NCBI RefSeq assembly: GCF_900141825.1 | Contig: NZ_FQYQ01000011.1 | Location: forward strand, 1-64,000 | Direction of reading: 5' to 3' | Length of the DNA stretch: 64,000 nt | Source of the DNA: Pseudobutyrivibrio xylanivorans DSM 14809 | GTDB lineage: Bacteria; Bacillota; Clostridia; Lachnospirales; Lachnospiraceae | Part shown: positions 36,121 to 46,182 of the stretch, in pieces | Layout: each line of letters starts with the position of its first letter | Position numbering within the stretch: the first letter of the stretch is position 1 | Notes under the pieces: generated by a model | The model's database searches: none | The model's input: only the letters and a program-made list of their open reading frames with translations | Told to the model about the DNA's origin: nothing | Program-made: the position numbers and the translations under genes

Positions 36121-37492
36121 TAGCGTTAGTTTCTCCCTCGGCCACACCTTCTGTGGCATCTTTTGTAAATATGACTCTTAAAGTCATAAGTATTAACTGT
36201 ATGTCGAGAAGCACACTGCACTTCTCGCAATAAATCATATCAAGCTTCAGCTTGTCGTATGATGTGGTGTTGTACTTTCCGTAAACCTGTGCGTAGCCTG
36301 TAAGACCAGCCTTTACATGTGTTCTGAAAGCAAACTCTGGCACTTCCTTAACGTATTCAGCGATAATTTCTGGACGCTCTGGACGAGGTCCTACCACTGA
36401 CATATCGCCAAGGAATATATTGAAGAACTGTGGAAGCTCATCAATTCTTGTGGCACGAATAAAGTGACCGATAGGTGTAATTCTGTCATCATTTACGCTG
36501 GCAAGACGAGCCTTGCCATCCTTCTCGGCATCCATAATCATGGAACGGAACTTCATGATTTTGTATTCCTTTCCACCGATGGTGCAGCGTGTCTGTTTAT
36601 AAAGTGCTGGTCCGCCATCGTATTTGTGGATAAGTATAGCTGTAACAAGCATAATTGGAGAAGTAAGGATAATTCCAATACCTGAAATTACAATATCTCC
36701 TGCACGCTTGATTGCTGCTGATATTCCGTCCATTCCCACATTCTTGCAAAGGTAAAGTGGTGTATCGAAAAGATTTACCTCATCAGAACCCTTGATAAGA
36801 ATATCTGAAATCTTTGGTGTAAAATATACTCTCTTGCCTGTAGCAAAGCATGCCTTGATAATATCGTTTCTTGTCTCTGCTGGTACGTCGTTGATAAGCA
36901 CAGCATCATAATTATCAAGCTCTTTAGTAATCTTCTCGATTGGCTCTCTGCAGCTGATTTCACCAGTGATGCTGTACTTGTCAGCACGCTGATTCATCTT
37001 CCAAACCAAATCATTCTCATACCCGCCAAAAATATTGAGGATAGAAAATGGTGGGAAAATCTTTCTGTAAATCTTTGTACTGAAATAAGTAACAAACAGC
37101 ACTGCCACTGCATCTGCCACCGTAAGTACGATTACATAAGCAAGTGTAATCCACATCAATGCTTTGATTCTTGTCATCAAAATCAAAATGAAGAATTCCA
37201 AAACATTTACAAGTCCCATAGCAATAGCCTGTGACATGGTAAGGATAGAAATACGTCCTGTACCAATGCCAAAGCCCTTGAAGGTATTAATCATCAAGAT
37301 GGTGAGAACCATATAAAGTCCTATCATCAGATAATTTCCTTTGCCAAGGAATCGTGTGTATGGATTCATAAGGTACTGAAATCTCATGTACCACATAACG
37401 CCAAAGAGCGTGGCTAGTACTACTACTAAAACCACGCTACTTACGAAGCGGAATAATTTTTTGTTTGTCTCTATCGTATTTGTATTATTCAT
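36107..37492 (-). CDS. Undecaprenyl-phosphate sugar phosphotransferase, second copy
   Basis: This 461-aa paralogue of 13605-14978 has five N-terminal membrane segments, a Rossmann-like middle domain and a C-terminal sugar-transferase domain with IMKFRSMIMDAEKDGKA, RIDELPQFFNIFLGDMSVVG, PRPERPE and LTGYAQVYGKYNTTSYDKL. It primes glycan synthesis by placing a sugar phosphate on undecaprenyl phosphate. Being first among the glycosyltransferase genes of the cluster, after the muramidase gene, it is the best candidate for the main initiating enzyme. Why a second copy lies 21 kb downstream is unclear. Confidence 0.9.
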   Translation of the reverse strand: MNNTNTIETNKKLFRFVSSVVLVVVLATLFGVMWYMRFQYLMNPYTRFLGKGNYLMIGLYMVLTILMINTFKGFGIGTGRISILTMSQAIAMGLVNVLEFFILILMTRIKALMWITLAYVIVLTVADAVAVLFVTYFSTKIYRKIFPPFSILNIFGGYENDLVWKMNQRADKYSITGEISCREPIEKITKELDNYDAVLINDVPAETRNDIIKACFATGKRVYFTPKISDILIKGSDEVNLFDTPLYLCKNVGMDGISAAIKRAGDIVISGIGIILTSPIMLVTAILIHKYDGGPALYKQTRCTIGGKEYKIMKFRSMIMDAEKDGKARLASVNDDRITPIGHFIRATRIDELPQFFNIFLGDMSVVGPRPERPEIIAEYVKEVPEFAFRTHVKAGLTGYAQVYGKYNTTSYDKLKLDMIYCEKCSVLLDIQLILMTLRVIFTKDATEGVAEGETNANVHK

Positions 37493-37504
37493 ATAATCTT
37501 TCCA

Positions 37505-40189
37505 TTAGAAGAACGATTTATTCATATCTACGTGACCCTTAATACCAGGTACTGAACCCTTTGATGAATACTGCCACATTGAATACTTACCACTGTAAGT
37601 ACAAGATGTGTTGTACTGTGCAATCCAGATGTATGCAGAACCGTTGATTCCGCCTGCATTCATTCTCTTATTCATCCAGTTCTTACTGCAGTATACACCG
37701 GCCTTGTAGCCTGATGACTGAACTGTAGATATAAAGGCATTTGCGATAGCTGTACGCTGTGCAGCCGATAAACCGCCGCCTCTTGCTGTGTCTTCCATAT
37801 CTATAAAGATTGGATATGCGCATCCTCCTGCACTGTTTGCCATAGCAACAGCCATAGATGCTTCCTGAACAGCCTCTGCCTCGTTGACAGCACGTGAGAA
37901 GATGTAAACACCTGTCGCTACGCCTGCCGCCTTGGCACCCTTCATGTTCTTGTAGAAATATGGGTCCTCGTGAAGCTGTCCATCAGTCTGTCCACGGTAT
38001 CCGCAACGGATAATTGCGAAGCTGACAGCTGACTTAGCCTGATTCCAATCAATATTTCCTTGATACTTGGAAACATCGATACCGTTACCCTTTACGAGAA
38101 GGCCTCCGTCAGGACCAAAGTTGTACTTAACACCCTGAATTACCTGCTCACCTGTAACCTTGTTTCCGTTCTTATCGAAGAAATAGCTTACGCCATTAAT
38201 TGACTGCCATCCATAATATGCATATGTTGGAGCCTTGAAGTAGAAAGTCTTGTCTGCTGCAAAATCTGCTGCTGTAGCAGGCTTTGTAAGAGCCTCATCA
38301 AGGAAAAGCTCGTGACCTTCCTTATCCTTAAGTCTTTCTGTAGATGCTGTGCCATAGCCTGAAACTGTGTAGGTAACGCTAAGCTTTTCAGCATCTGTAG
38401 CTGCAATCTTATCACTCCAGACTGGTACACCTGCAAGTGTGTAATCTCCATCCTTTGTAACTGTAAATGTGCCCTTGCCATCCTTCATTGTGACAGCTGT
38501 TCCATTTACTGTTACTGAACCAACATTTGCTGTAGCTGTGATTGTAAACACACCATTAGAGTAACTCATATCAAGTGAAGCTTTTTCCTCTGTAGCTGTG
38601 TTTGCAGCTATTCTCTTTCCAATTTTAGCAGCCATGAATCTGTTGATATTCATGGAAACTGCTAATGGACGATTTGTATAGAACCATGCTGCATCATCCT
38701 GTGGAGTAGGAGTTGGATCCTGTGAAGGTGATGGCGAAGCTGTTGGTGCCTTTGTAGGCTCCACTGTTGGCTCCTTAGTTGGTTCTTTAGTAGGTTCTGC
38801 TGTTGGCTCCGGTGTAGATGTTGGAGACGGAGTAGCAGTAGGACTTGGTGTAGCTGTTGGACTTGGGCTAACACTTGGTGTTGTAGTTGGACTAGGTGAT
38901 GGCTCATTCTTCTTATACTTGAACTCAATAGTCTTGTCCTTATCAGCCTTTACCGTCTGCTGCTTATCTGAAGTAAGTGTATAACCATCAAATGTCTTAG
39001 CTTCAAATGTTTTATCTGTATTCTGTGGAACGGCTACTGTTTCTTTGCCAAGCTCCTTATCATCTGCTTTATATATAACAGTGATATTGAAGTTCTTAAC
39101 TTCCTGCTTAAGCTTATGAACTACAGAAGTTACGCCATTGCCCTTCTTAGTAGCCTTACTTGAGCCCTTTGTAGACTTAGGCGCTGCAATTTCAGAGCCC
39201 TTAATTCCCTTGGCTGAGCCGCCGTTTTCAACCTTGCTTGAAGCTACATACTCCACGGTATCCTTAAGAACCGCCTCAACAGGAGCTGCTTCCTTAGGCT
39301 GATTATCCTCGGCTGCCACATCCTTCTTAATCTGCTTTTTGATTTCCTTCTGAACCTTGAATTCTACTTTATCCTTTACATTAACTGTAGGTGCAAAATC
39401 TGTAGGCTCATAAATCTCCTGATTATCAAAATCATACATGAGGCAGGCTACATAATCGCCTGGCTCCATGTCTTTCTCAGAAATAACACCATCCTGATCA
39501 TCATCAGTGTAGATGGTTCCTTCTACCTGCTTTACAGCCATAGCATATGACTGAATAGCACTTTCCTTATCGAGAATAAGCTGATAAAGTGGGTCATCCT
39601 TGATGCGACCCTTCTGAGTATCAACAACTTCTCCATTCTCGTCAGTTACTGTAATATCTACATTTCTTGATTCGAGTAAGGCAAGAATCTTTTCTGAATC
39701 AGATTGTGCTGTCTCCTCAGTAGATTCCTCTGTTGTCTCTTCTTTAACTTCTTCAGTATCTTCTGCCTCTTCTGTACCTAAAGCTCCGCCAGCCATCTCC
39801 TTGATGTCTGCATCAATCTTCTTTATCTCATCGATAGAGCTCTGAAGATTCTCTGCGTCGGATGGCTTGATAAGCTTAATCTGGAAAGGCACACCTGTGA
39901 TAGCGTTGTCTTCTGTATCTGAAATGTAAATTGTTAAATCCTTTTCAAGGGATTCACTTGTGAGGACTATGTTCTTGAAAGCTGGAATGTAGACATCCTC
40001 GGCTGCTGCCTCTTCTTCTACTTCCACCTCTTCAACTACCTCTTCTGGTGCGACGTCATCATTTAAGATTGCATAAATTCCTGCTCCGCCAGCACCGAGT
40101 GCAGATGCGCCCACAACAGCAGCCAAAGCAATTCTAGCTACCTTATTTGTGGCAAAGAAAAACCTTATGCCCTCAATTATTCCTCTCAT
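37505..40189 (-). CDS. Surface-anchored GH25 muramidase with acidic, Pro/Thr-rich and cell-wall-binding regions
   Basis: I prefer the ATG at 40189 (894 aa), 9 nt after GGGAG; ATGs at 40198 and 40195 are too close to that site. In order: an N-terminal membrane segment (about 15-40), an acidic Glu/Thr-rich stretch, a polar domain, a MucBP-like module ([15 protein letters not shown]), a P-S-P-T-A/E-P-T-K linker, a small beta domain, two choline-binding-like repeats ([19 protein letters not shown]), and a C-terminal GH25 domain of about 190 residues. That domain has the N-terminal Asp (GIDVSKYQG) and the DxE pair (FIDMEDT). It hydrolyses peptidoglycan outside the membrane, perhaps opening the wall for glycan display. 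Confidence 0.85.
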   Translation of the reverse strand: MRGIIEGIRFFFATNKVARIALAAVVGASALGAGGAGIYAILNDDVAPEEVVEEVEVEEEAAAEDVYIPAFKNIVLTSESLEKDLTIYISDTEDNAITGVPFQIKLIKPSDAENLQSSIDEIKKIDADIKEMAGGALGTEEAEDTEEVKEETTEESTEETAQSDSEKILALLESRNVDITVTDENGEVVDTQKGRIKDDPLYQLILDKESAIQSYAMAVKQVEGTIYTDDDQDGVISEKDMEPGDYVACLMYDFDNQEIYEPTDFAPTVNVKDKVEFKVQKEIKKQIKKDVAAEDNQPKEAAPVEAVLKDTVEYVASSKVENGGSAKGIKGSEIAAPKSTKGSSKATKKGNGVTSVVHKLKQEVKNFNITVIYKADDKELGKETVAVPQNTDKTFEAKTFDGYTLTSDKQQTVKADKDKTIEFKYKKNEPSPSPTTTPSVSPSPTATPSPTATPSPTSTPEPTAEPTKEPTKEPTVEPTKAPTASPSPSQDPTPTPQDDAAWFYTNRPLAVSMNINRFMAAKIGKRIAANTATEEKASLDMSYSNGVFTITATANVGSVTVNGTAVTMKDGKGTFTVTKDGDYTLAGVPVWSDKIAATDAEKLSVTYTVSGYGTASTERLKDKEGHELFLDEALTKPATAADFAADKTFYFKAPTYAYYGWQSINGVSYFFDKNGNKVTGEQVIQGVKYNFGPDGGLLVKGNGIDVSKYQGNIDWNQAKSAVSFAIIRCGYRGQTDGQLHEDPYFYKNMKGAKAAGVATGVYIFSRAVNEAEAVQEASMAVAMANSAGGCAYPIFIDMEDTARGGGLSAAQRTAIANAFISTVQSSGYKAGVYCSKNWMNKRMNAGGINGSAYIWIAQYNTSCTYSGKYSMWQYSSKGSVPGIKGHVDMNKSFF
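38692..38910 (-). repeat. Degenerate in-frame repeat coding a Pro/Ser/Thr/Glu linker
   Basis: Short units coding S-P-T-A-T-P and E-P-T-K are repeated in the muramidase gene. They form a flexible, probably wall-spanning linker between the module with a membrane anchor and the binding and catalytic modules. Such repeats often vary in number between strains. Confidence 0.7.
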
Positions 40190-40240
40190 ATTCATCATCT
40201 CCCAAAACTTCTAGTCTAATCGATGTTGTCGTTAAACCAA

Positions 40241-41326
40241 TTATTTTCCTGAATACATATCGTTATAGTACTTCTGATAATCACCAGATGTTACATTCTT
40301 CATCCAATCCTCGTGCTCAAAGAACCAAGCGATAGTCTTCTTGATACCTTCCTCGAAGCATGTCTCTGGATACCAGCCGATTTCAGCCTTAATCTTGTCT
40401 GGTGCGATAGCATATCTTCTATCATGACCCTTACGGTCTGTAACGTACTTAATAAGCTTCTCTGAAACAAGCTCCTTACGTGGGTCTCCCTCTGGAAGCA
40501 TCTCCTGAAGTGTATCAAGGATGATGTGGATAATCTGGATGTTCTGTTTCTCGTTGTGACCACCGATATTGTATGTCTCGAAGAGCTTGCCCTGCTCCTG
40601 AACCATATCGATTCCCTTAGCGTGATCCTCTACATAGAGCCAGTCACGTACGTTCTTTCCGTCACCATATACTGGAAGATCCTTGCCCTGAAGCGCATTG
40701 TTGATAATAAGTGGAATGAGCTTCTCTGGGAACTGGTAAGGGCCATAATTGTTAGAGCAGTTTGTAATGTTTGCAGGGAACTTGTAAGTATCCATGTAAG
40801 CCTTTACAAGCATGTCTGAGCTAGCCTTTGAAGCTGAGTATGGTGAATGTGGATCGTATGGTGTTGTCTCATAGAAGAATGCGTTATCATCATCTGGAAG
40901 TGATCCGTAAACTTCGTCTGTAGAAACGTGAAGGAACTTCTTTCCTTCCTTGAATGAACCATCCTCGAGCTCCCAAGCTTCCTTGGCGCAGTTAAGCATT
41001 ACAGCTGTACCAAGTACGTTTGTCTGAACGAAAACCTCAGGGTTTACGATTGAACGGTCTACGTGTGACTCAGCTGCAAAGTGAACTACACGGTCGATAT
41101 CGTTCTCCTGGAAGATCTTTCTGATAGCTTCCTTATCGCAGATATCAGCCTTTACAAATGTGTAGTTATCGCGGTTCTCGATGTCCTTAAGGTTCTCGAG
41201 GTTACCTGCGTATGTAAGCTTATCAACGTTGATGATTCTAATCTCGTTGTCATACTTCTTAAACATGTAGTGAATGTAATTTGAGCCGATGAATCCCGCT
41301 CCACCTGTTACTAAATAAGTTCTCAT
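40241..41326 (-). CDS. rfbB: dTDP-glucose 4,6-dehydratase
   Basis: The 361-aa extended SDR has YLVTGGAGFIGSNYIHYMFK, HFAAESHVDRSI, the RfbB-type VSTDEVYGSL and catalytic SPYSASK, then NCSNNYGPYQFPEKLIPLII, all standard for RmlB. It makes dTDP-4-keto-6-deoxyglucose, precursor of rhamnose and other deoxy sugars. No rmlA, rmlC or rmlD is in the window; they must be elsewhere, or the product is used differently. It is the gene before the muramidase (51 nt) and could share its transcript. A palindromic stretch separates it from leuA. Confidence 0.93.
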   Translation of the reverse strand: MRTYLVTGGAGFIGSNYIHYMFKKYDNEIRIINVDKLTYAGNLENLKDIENRDNYTFVKADICDKEAIRKIFQENDIDRVVHFAAESHVDRSIVNPEVFVQTNVLGTAVMLNCAKEAWELEDGSFKEGKKFLHVSTDEVYGSLPDDDNAFFYETTPYDPHSPYSASKASSDMLVKAYMDTYKFPANITNCSNNYGPYQFPEKLIPLIINNALQGKDLPVYGDGKNVRDWLYVEDHAKGIDMVQEQGKLFETYNIGGHNEKQNIQIIHIILDTLQEMLPEGDPRKELVSEKLIKYVTDRKGHDRRYAIAPDKIKAEIGWYPETCFEEGIKKTIAWFFEHEDWMKNVTSGDYQKYYNDMYSGK

Positions 41327-41356
41327 TTCTTATTAATCCTTTCTCTCTCCTTTAAC

Positions 41357-41424
41357 ATTCATAATCCTTATATTACTTTATTCTCTTAGCTTAAAATACT
41401 AAAGAATTCTAAAGAATTATGAAT
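41357..41424. other. Nested inverted repeats between leuA and rfbB
   Basis: An outer pair (ATTCATAATCCTT at 41357-41369 with its near-complement at 41411-41424) encloses an inner pair (41380-41389 with 41399-41407) around a short A/T loop. The 108-nt gap is AT-rich. The structure could end leuA transcription or control rfbB; there is no T run behind it, so it is not a typical intrinsic terminator. Confidence 0.4.
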
Positions 41425-41434
41425 CTTAGGGTAT

Positions 41435-43123
41435 TTATACATAGTCTTTTGCTTTTGCTATTAATCTATTATACGCAGAGAATAAACTGCGGATAGATGC
41501 TCTTGTGATGTTAGAGCTTACGCCAACACCGAATGTTGTGTTGCCATGACGCTCATCACGCATTTCAATGTATGCTGCAGCCTTAGCTCCAGAACCCTGT
41601 GACTGAGCAAGTGTATGCTCTGTGTAGTCGATGAGTGTAAACTCAAGCTCTGGTATGCACTGCTTGATTGCAAGCTTAACAGCATCGATAGGTCCGTTTC
41701 CTTCTGCCTCTGAATGGAACTTCTCACCATTGTAGCTGAAGTCGAGAACTGCAACTGTATCGTCTGTGTCCTTGCTATCCTGAATAACAACGTATTCAAG
41801 TGTAAGTGGCTCCTTGTTCTCAAGATACTGAGACTTGAATGCCTCCATAATACGCTGTGGTGTAACCTCGCCGCCCTGCTTTTCAGAAATGTACTGAACA
41901 ACATCGGCGAACTCACGCTGCATCTTCTTTGGAAGCTTGTAGCCGTATACTGTATCCATAACAAAGGCTACGCCACCCTTGCCAGACTGGCTGTTGATAC
42001 GAACCACTGGCTCGTACATACGTCCGATATCTGCAGGATCGATTGGAAGATATGGAACCTCCCAGTACATGTTCTGACGATCCTTCATAGCGCGGACGCC
42101 CTTATTTATAGCATCCTGGTGTGAACCAGAGAATGCTGTAAACACAAGCTCACCTGCATATGGGTGTCTTGCATCTGTAGGCATTTTGGTAACTCGCTCA
42201 CAAACCTCAACGATTTCTTTAATATCCTCAAGGTGAAGCTCTGGGTTAACACCCTGTGAGAACATATTGTAAGCGATTGTAAGAATATCTACGTTACCAG
42301 TACGCTCACCGTTTCCAAGAAGTGTTCCCTCTACACGGTCTGCGCCTGCAAGAAGTCCAAGCTCTGTAATAGCAACACCTGTACCTCTGTCGTTATGTGG
42401 ATGAATTGAAAGGATGATGTTTTCTCTGTCCTTGAAGTGTGTGCTCATCCACTCAATCTGGTCTGCGTAAACATTTGGTGTATTCATCTCAACAGTTGCA
42501 GGAAGATTAAAGATGATTGGTGCATCTGTTGCTTTGTTCCATGTATCCTGCACTGCTGTACAAATATCAAGTGCAAACTCAACCTCTGTACCTGTAAATG
42601 ATTCTGGTGAATACTCCAACTGTAAATTTCCATCGAAGCGGTCCAGACGGTCTTTTACCATCTGTGTACCCTTCTTTGCAATCTCAATGATCTCTTCCTT
42701 TTCAGCATTGAAAACAACATCACGCTGAAGAGTAGATGTGGAATTGTAAATATGGAAAATTACATTTTTGATACCCTTGATTGCCTCAAAGGTACGGTCA
42801 ATTAATTCTTCTCTACACTGAGAAAGTACCTGAACCTTTACATCATCAGGAATCTTATTCTCAGCGACAAGCTGTCTTAAAAAGTCAAATTCTATCTGGC
42901 TGGCTGCGGGAAAGCCAATTTCAATCTCTTTAAAGCCTAGCTTAATTAGGAGGTCGAATAGTTCCATTTTTTCGTCAACCGACATTGGTTCGACGAGAGC
43001 CTGATTACCGTCACGTAGGTCAACTGAGCACCAAATTGGAGCTTTTGTGATCTGCTTTTCAGGCCATGTACGCTCTGGAAACTGTAACACTGGGTTCGCT
43101 TTGTAACGCTTGTAGTTCAACAT
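41435..43123 (-). CDS. leuA: 2-isopropylmalate synthase
   Basis: The 562-aa protein belongs to the longer LeuA type. Its DRE-TIM motif is SVDLRDGNQALVEPMSVDEK, the metal site is SIHPHNDRGT, and GTLLGNGERTGNVD is typical. A C-terminal regulatory domain (from about residue 440) should bind leucine. It condenses acetyl-CoA with 2-ketoisovalerate, the first step of leucine synthesis. AGGAGGACAGAATA precedes the ATG. No other leu genes are nearby, and the 121-nt upstream gap is too short and lacks the features of a T-box leader. The gene seems to be a passenger in the cell-envelope block. Confidence 0.95.
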   Translation of the reverse strand: MLNYKRYKANPVLQFPERTWPEKQITKAPIWCSVDLRDGNQALVEPMSVDEKMELFDLLIKLGFKEIEIGFPAASQIEFDFLRQLVAENKIPDDVKVQVLSQCREELIDRTFEAIKGIKNVIFHIYNSTSTLQRDVVFNAEKEEIIEIAKKGTQMVKDRLDRFDGNLQLEYSPESFTGTEVEFALDICTAVQDTWNKATDAPIIFNLPATVEMNTPNVYADQIEWMSTHFKDRENIILSIHPHNDRGTGVAITELGLLAGADRVEGTLLGNGERTGNVDILTIAYNMFSQGVNPELHLEDIKEIVEVCERVTKMPTDARHPYAGELVFTAFSGSHQDAINKGVRAMKDRQNMYWEVPYLPIDPADIGRMYEPVVRINSQSGKGGVAFVMDTVYGYKLPKKMQREFADVVQYISEKQGGEVTPQRIMEAFKSQYLENKEPLTLEYVVIQDSKDTDDTVAVLDFSYNGEKFHSEAEGNGPIDAVKLAIKQCIPELEFTLIDYTEHTLAQSQGSGAKAAAYIEMRDERHGNTTFGVGVSSNITRASIRSLFSAYNRLIAKAKDYV

Positions 43124-43152
43124 TATTCTGTCCTCCTAATATATCTCTCGCC

Positions 43153-43165
43153 TGTTACGGTAACA
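43153..43165. promoter_or_regulatory. 13-nt palindrome upstream of leuA
   Basis: TGTTAC-G-GTAACA is a perfect inverted repeat about 30 nt before the leuA ATG, in the ptsH-leuA gap. It could be an operator or a small hairpin near the ribosome binding site. The 7-bp arms of the stem at 49763-49782 begin with the same TGTTAC, which may be coincidence. Confidence 0.3.
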
Positions 43166-43244
43166 AGCCATATGATTTCTACACTCAGCTATAGAAAGCT
43201 TCGCTTAAGAAATATATGAGCTTGTCTCCTACAGGCTATTTTTA

Positions 43245-43511
43245 CTACTCTCCTAATCCTGCTTCAATTGAACTAACGAGATCTGCTAAAGCATCTATCT
43301 CGTCTGCCCCATCGCAGCATATCTCAACTTCTTCACCACTCTTAACACATGCACCAAGTACACTTAATACTGACTTTGCATTTGCTTCGTAGTTGTCACT
43401 TGTGTGAAAAGTGACTTTACACCCATATTTCATGGCTATCTCGCAAAGTAGTCCCGCTGGTCTCAGGTGCAAACCTGTGGCATTCTTAATCTTTACTTTT
43501 TGTGAAACCAT
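43245..43511 (-). CDS. ptsH: HPr phosphocarrier protein
   Basis: The 88-aa protein matches HPr in length and motifs: ATGLHLRPAG puts the phosphorylated His at position 15, and NAKSVLSVLG carries the regulatory serine (Ser47) phosphorylated by HPr kinase. Having His rather than Gln at 15, it is HPr and not Crh. It passes phosphate from EI to PTS transporters and takes part in CcpA-dependent catabolite control. The gene lies between glmM (31 nt) and leuA; ptsI is not in the window. Confidence 0.92.
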   Translation of the reverse strand: MVSQKVKIKNATGLHLRPAGLLCEIAMKYGCKVTFHTSDNYEANAKSVLSVLGACVKSGEEVEICCDGADEIDALADLVSSIEAGLGE

Positions 43512-43542
43512 ATCTATTCTCTAAAATCCCAAAAATCCCCAA

Positions 43543-44892
43543 TTACAACATTGTGCTTGTGATTAACTCCGCTAACGCTTTAGCATCGTTCTCAATCTCT
43601 GCCTGATCCTTGCCCTCAATCATAACACGAACAAGTGGCTCTGTGCCTGATGGGCGGATAAGTACACGACCTTCTCCTGCGAACTTTTTTTCAAGCTCTG
43701 CGATTGCTGCTGCAATCTCAGGATACTCCATGTAGCTTTCCTTCTTGTGGTTTGGCACCTTTGCATTTACAAGTGCCTGTGGCAATACATCCATGATAGA
43801 TGCAAGCTCTGAAAGTGACTTCTTTGTCTCCACAAGAACACGAAGAAGGTGAAGTGCTGAAAGAAGTCCATCACCTGTGGTGTTGTCGTCTAAGAAGATA
43901 ACGTGACCACTCTGCTCGCCTCCGATATTGTAACCCTTAGCAAGCATGTTCTCTAATACATATCTATCGCCTACCTTAGTCACCTCTACATTGATGCCCT
44001 GTTCCTTTGCCATAAGTGTGAAACCAAGGTTTGTCATTACTGTAACAACGCAGGTATCCTTCTTAAGAGTACCCTTGTCCTTCATATGCTTGGCGCAGAT
44101 AGCCATAATCTGGTCGCCATCTACAAGGCGTCCCTTCTCATCTACCGCAAGCATTCTGTCGGCATCACCATCGAAGGCGAGACCGATCTGTGCATTCTCA
44201 GCAACAACGCGAGCTCTAAGCTCGTCCATGTGAGTACTTCCGCAGTTGCTGTTGATGTTTGTTCCATCTGGATTGTTGTGAAGAGTAATAAGCTCTGCGC
44301 CCATCTCTGAAAGACAAGCAACGCTTGTGCGATAAGAAGCACCCTCTGCACAGTCGATAACAATCTTTAATCCTGATAAATCAAGTGGAACTGTCTTCTT
44401 AAGGAAATCTACATACTCGCGACCAAGGTCGAAACGATACTCAATCTTTCCAATCTCTGCGCCAGTAGGAAGGCTTACGCCCTTCATATCTGCTTCAATA
44501 AGAGCCTGAATTTCATCCTCAAGCTCATCTGAAAGCTTGAAGCCATCTCCATTGAAGAACTTGATTCCGTTAAACTCCATTGGGTTATGGCTGGCTGAAA
44601 TAACAACTCCCGCATCAACCTTGTGCTTACGAGTAAGGTAAGCAATTGCAGGTGTTGGAAGTACTCCAACATAAACTGCGTTAGCGCCTACTGAGCAGAT
44701 ACCTGCCATAAGTGCAGATGCAAGCATTGTACCAGAAATACGTGTGTCGCATCCTACGATGATTGTAGGCTGGTGGCTTGCCTCCTTAGTAAGCACATAA
44801 GCTCCTGCCTGTCCAAGTGAGCGAGCAAGCTCTATTGTAAGCTCAGAGCCAGCTACTCCTCTGACTCCGTCTGTTCCAAATAATCTTCCCAT
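43543..44892 (-). CDS. glmM: Phosphoglucosamine mutase
   Basis: The 449-aa protein starts [20 protein letters not shown]. It has the phosphoserine loop [18 protein letters not shown] (Ser101), the metal loop [10 protein letters not shown] and the C-terminal [12 protein letters not shown] phosphate site. It converts glucosamine-6-P to glucosamine-1-P for UDP-GlcNAc, feeding peptidoglycan and the glycan cluster. Its position after cdaA-cdaR is the conserved Firmicutes arrangement in which CdaA and GlmM interact. Length and motifs are standard. Confidence 0.96.
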   Translation of the reverse strand: MGRLFGTDGVRGVAGSELTIELARSLGQAGAYVLTKEASHQPTIIVGCDTRISGTMLASALMAGICSVGANAVYVGVLPTPAIAYLTRKHKVDAGVVISASHNPMEFNGIKFFNGDGFKLSDELEDEIQALIEADMKGVSLPTGAEIGKIEYRFDLGREYVDFLKKTVPLDLSGLKIVIDCAEGASYRTSVACLSEMGAELITLHNNPDGTNINSNCGSTHMDELRARVVAENAQIGLAFDGDADRMLAVDEKGRLVDGDQIMAICAKHMKDKGTLKKDTCVVTVMTNLGFTLMAKEQGINVEVTKVGDRYVLENMLAKGYNIGGEQSGHVIFLDDNTTGDGLLSALHLLRVLVETKKSLSELASIMDVLPQALVNAKVPNHKKESYMEYPEIAAAIAELEKKFAGEGRVLIRPSGTEPLVRVMIEGKDQAEIENDAKALAELITSTML

Positions 44893-44934
44893 TATTATTA
44901 ATCCTCATTTCTTTTTCTTCACTGTAATCAAATA

Positions 44935-46182
44935 TTATTCTTTCTTTGCTTCGATTACTGTGACTGTAACTGATGTATTCTGTACGGTGATTCCCTCAAG
45001 GTTCTCAAATTGTAAAACTGCATTCTGACCTTCGCCAACGCTGAGATTAGAGCAATCAATGTAGCCCTTAACATCCTCAGCCTTTAGACCGGCTAAAGCA
45101 CTTTCACTTCCAAATACATCAACAGTAATTTTTTCTACATCCAACGAAACTGCCAGTCCCTCAGGAACATTTCTAAGTTCTATGTTCTCTGCCGGCACAG
45201 TAATCGTAGACGCTGTTTCATTAGCCATAGTGACATAGATAGCAACCTTAGAAGAGGTGCCCTCTGCCAGCTGAACACCATCCGGTAGATAAGCTGAAAT
45301 ATCTACTGATGTGGTGAATGAGCCTGTAAGGTTCGACAGATTGATAACTGTTTCTGGAATGGTGATGTTGCTCACTTCATTAAGTGCGCTAGGTTCACCA
45401 ATAATCATTACAGATGCTGGATCTGTCTTTATACTTCCAAGGGTAAGCTCAGGCGACAGGATGCCGCTGGTCTTAACCACTATGTCTGCTGCCTTCGTAT
45501 TTACGAATGAAACACTGACGCTGACTGTAGATACTGACATATTAAGTGAAGATGTATCTACTACTTCGCCCTTTGCATCGTAAAACTTCGGAATAACGTT
45601 TTCTGTGAAGTTGCTTGTAACACCTGTGATGTTTGCAGAAGCAACAACAGATTCTATCTTATTAACAATATCCTGTGGACCCGTAACAGTAATGACTGTA
45701 GGGCTGCAGGTCACTTCTTCTACTGCAAGCTCAGGCTCCAAATCACCAGTAGTCTGTGCGTTAATTAGGAATCTCTCTGTAGTAAGATCCTTAAGATTTA
45801 CATAGAGATAATTCTGACGGCTGGAAATAGTAATGTAGTTAACATATGACTTCGCTGCAATTGTAACAGGCACACGCTCACTGTTTTCCAGATTGTTCAT
45901 ATCAGCTACAGCAGAGAAATCTGAAGGCGAAAGCTTTTCAATGATAGAACGCTTTGCCGTAACTCGGAAGCTGACTGTATTAACGCCATCCTTGATTTCG
46001 TAAAGCTTACCAGCCTGAGTAAGCACATCCTCGTTGGTAACTGTAACAACCGACGTGAATGTTCTTGTCTGCTTAGGATCATCGATGTTTACCACAACAA
46101 GCCATAGCAGGAATGAGAATATGATAGCTAAAATTTTTAATCCTACGTCCTTGGTGAGGGCATTAATTATTTTCTGCTGCAT
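44935..46182 (-). CDS. cdaR: YbbR-domain protein, CdaA regulator CdaR
   Basis: The 415-aa protein has one N-terminal membrane segment (about 15-33, ILAIIFSFLLWLVVVNID) followed by extracytoplasmic YbbR repeats (recurring V-x-G-P/S-x-x-x-L/V-x-x-I patterns such as VTGPQDIVNKIESV and IIGEPSALNEVSNI). CdaR modulates the diadenylate cyclase CdaA from outside the membrane. It directly abuts cdaA and precedes glmM, the canonical three-gene order. Confidence 0.92.
   Translation of the reverse strand: MQQKIINALTKDVGLKILAIIFSFLLWLVVVNIDDPKQTRTFTSVVTVTNEDVLTQAGKLYEIKDGVNTVSFRVTAKRSIIEKLSPSDFSAVADMNNLENSERVPVTIAAKSYVNYITISSRQNYLYVNLKDLTTERFLINAQTTGDLEPELAVEEVTCSPTVITVTGPQDIVNKIESVVASANITGVTSNFTENVIPKFYDAKGEVVDTSSLNMSVSTVSVSVSFVNTKAADIVVKTSGILSPELTLGSIKTDPASVMIIGEPSALNEVSNITIPETVINLSNLTGSFTTSVDISAYLPDGVQLAEGTSSKVAIYVTMANETASTITVPAENIELRNVPEGLAVSLDVEKITVDVFGSESALAGLKAEDVKGYIDCSNLSVGEGQNAVLQFENLEGITVQNTSVTVTVIEAKKE

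Noticed and set aside
38692-38910. Repeats suggesting a CRISPR-like array
   Set aside because: The repeats are short, in frame and code a Pro/Thr linker of the muramidase; there are no spacers or cas genes.
43124-43244. Possible T-box or leucine leader before leuA
   Set aside because: The gap is only 121 nt, has no T-box motif or specifier-like stem, and no leucine-rich leader peptide.
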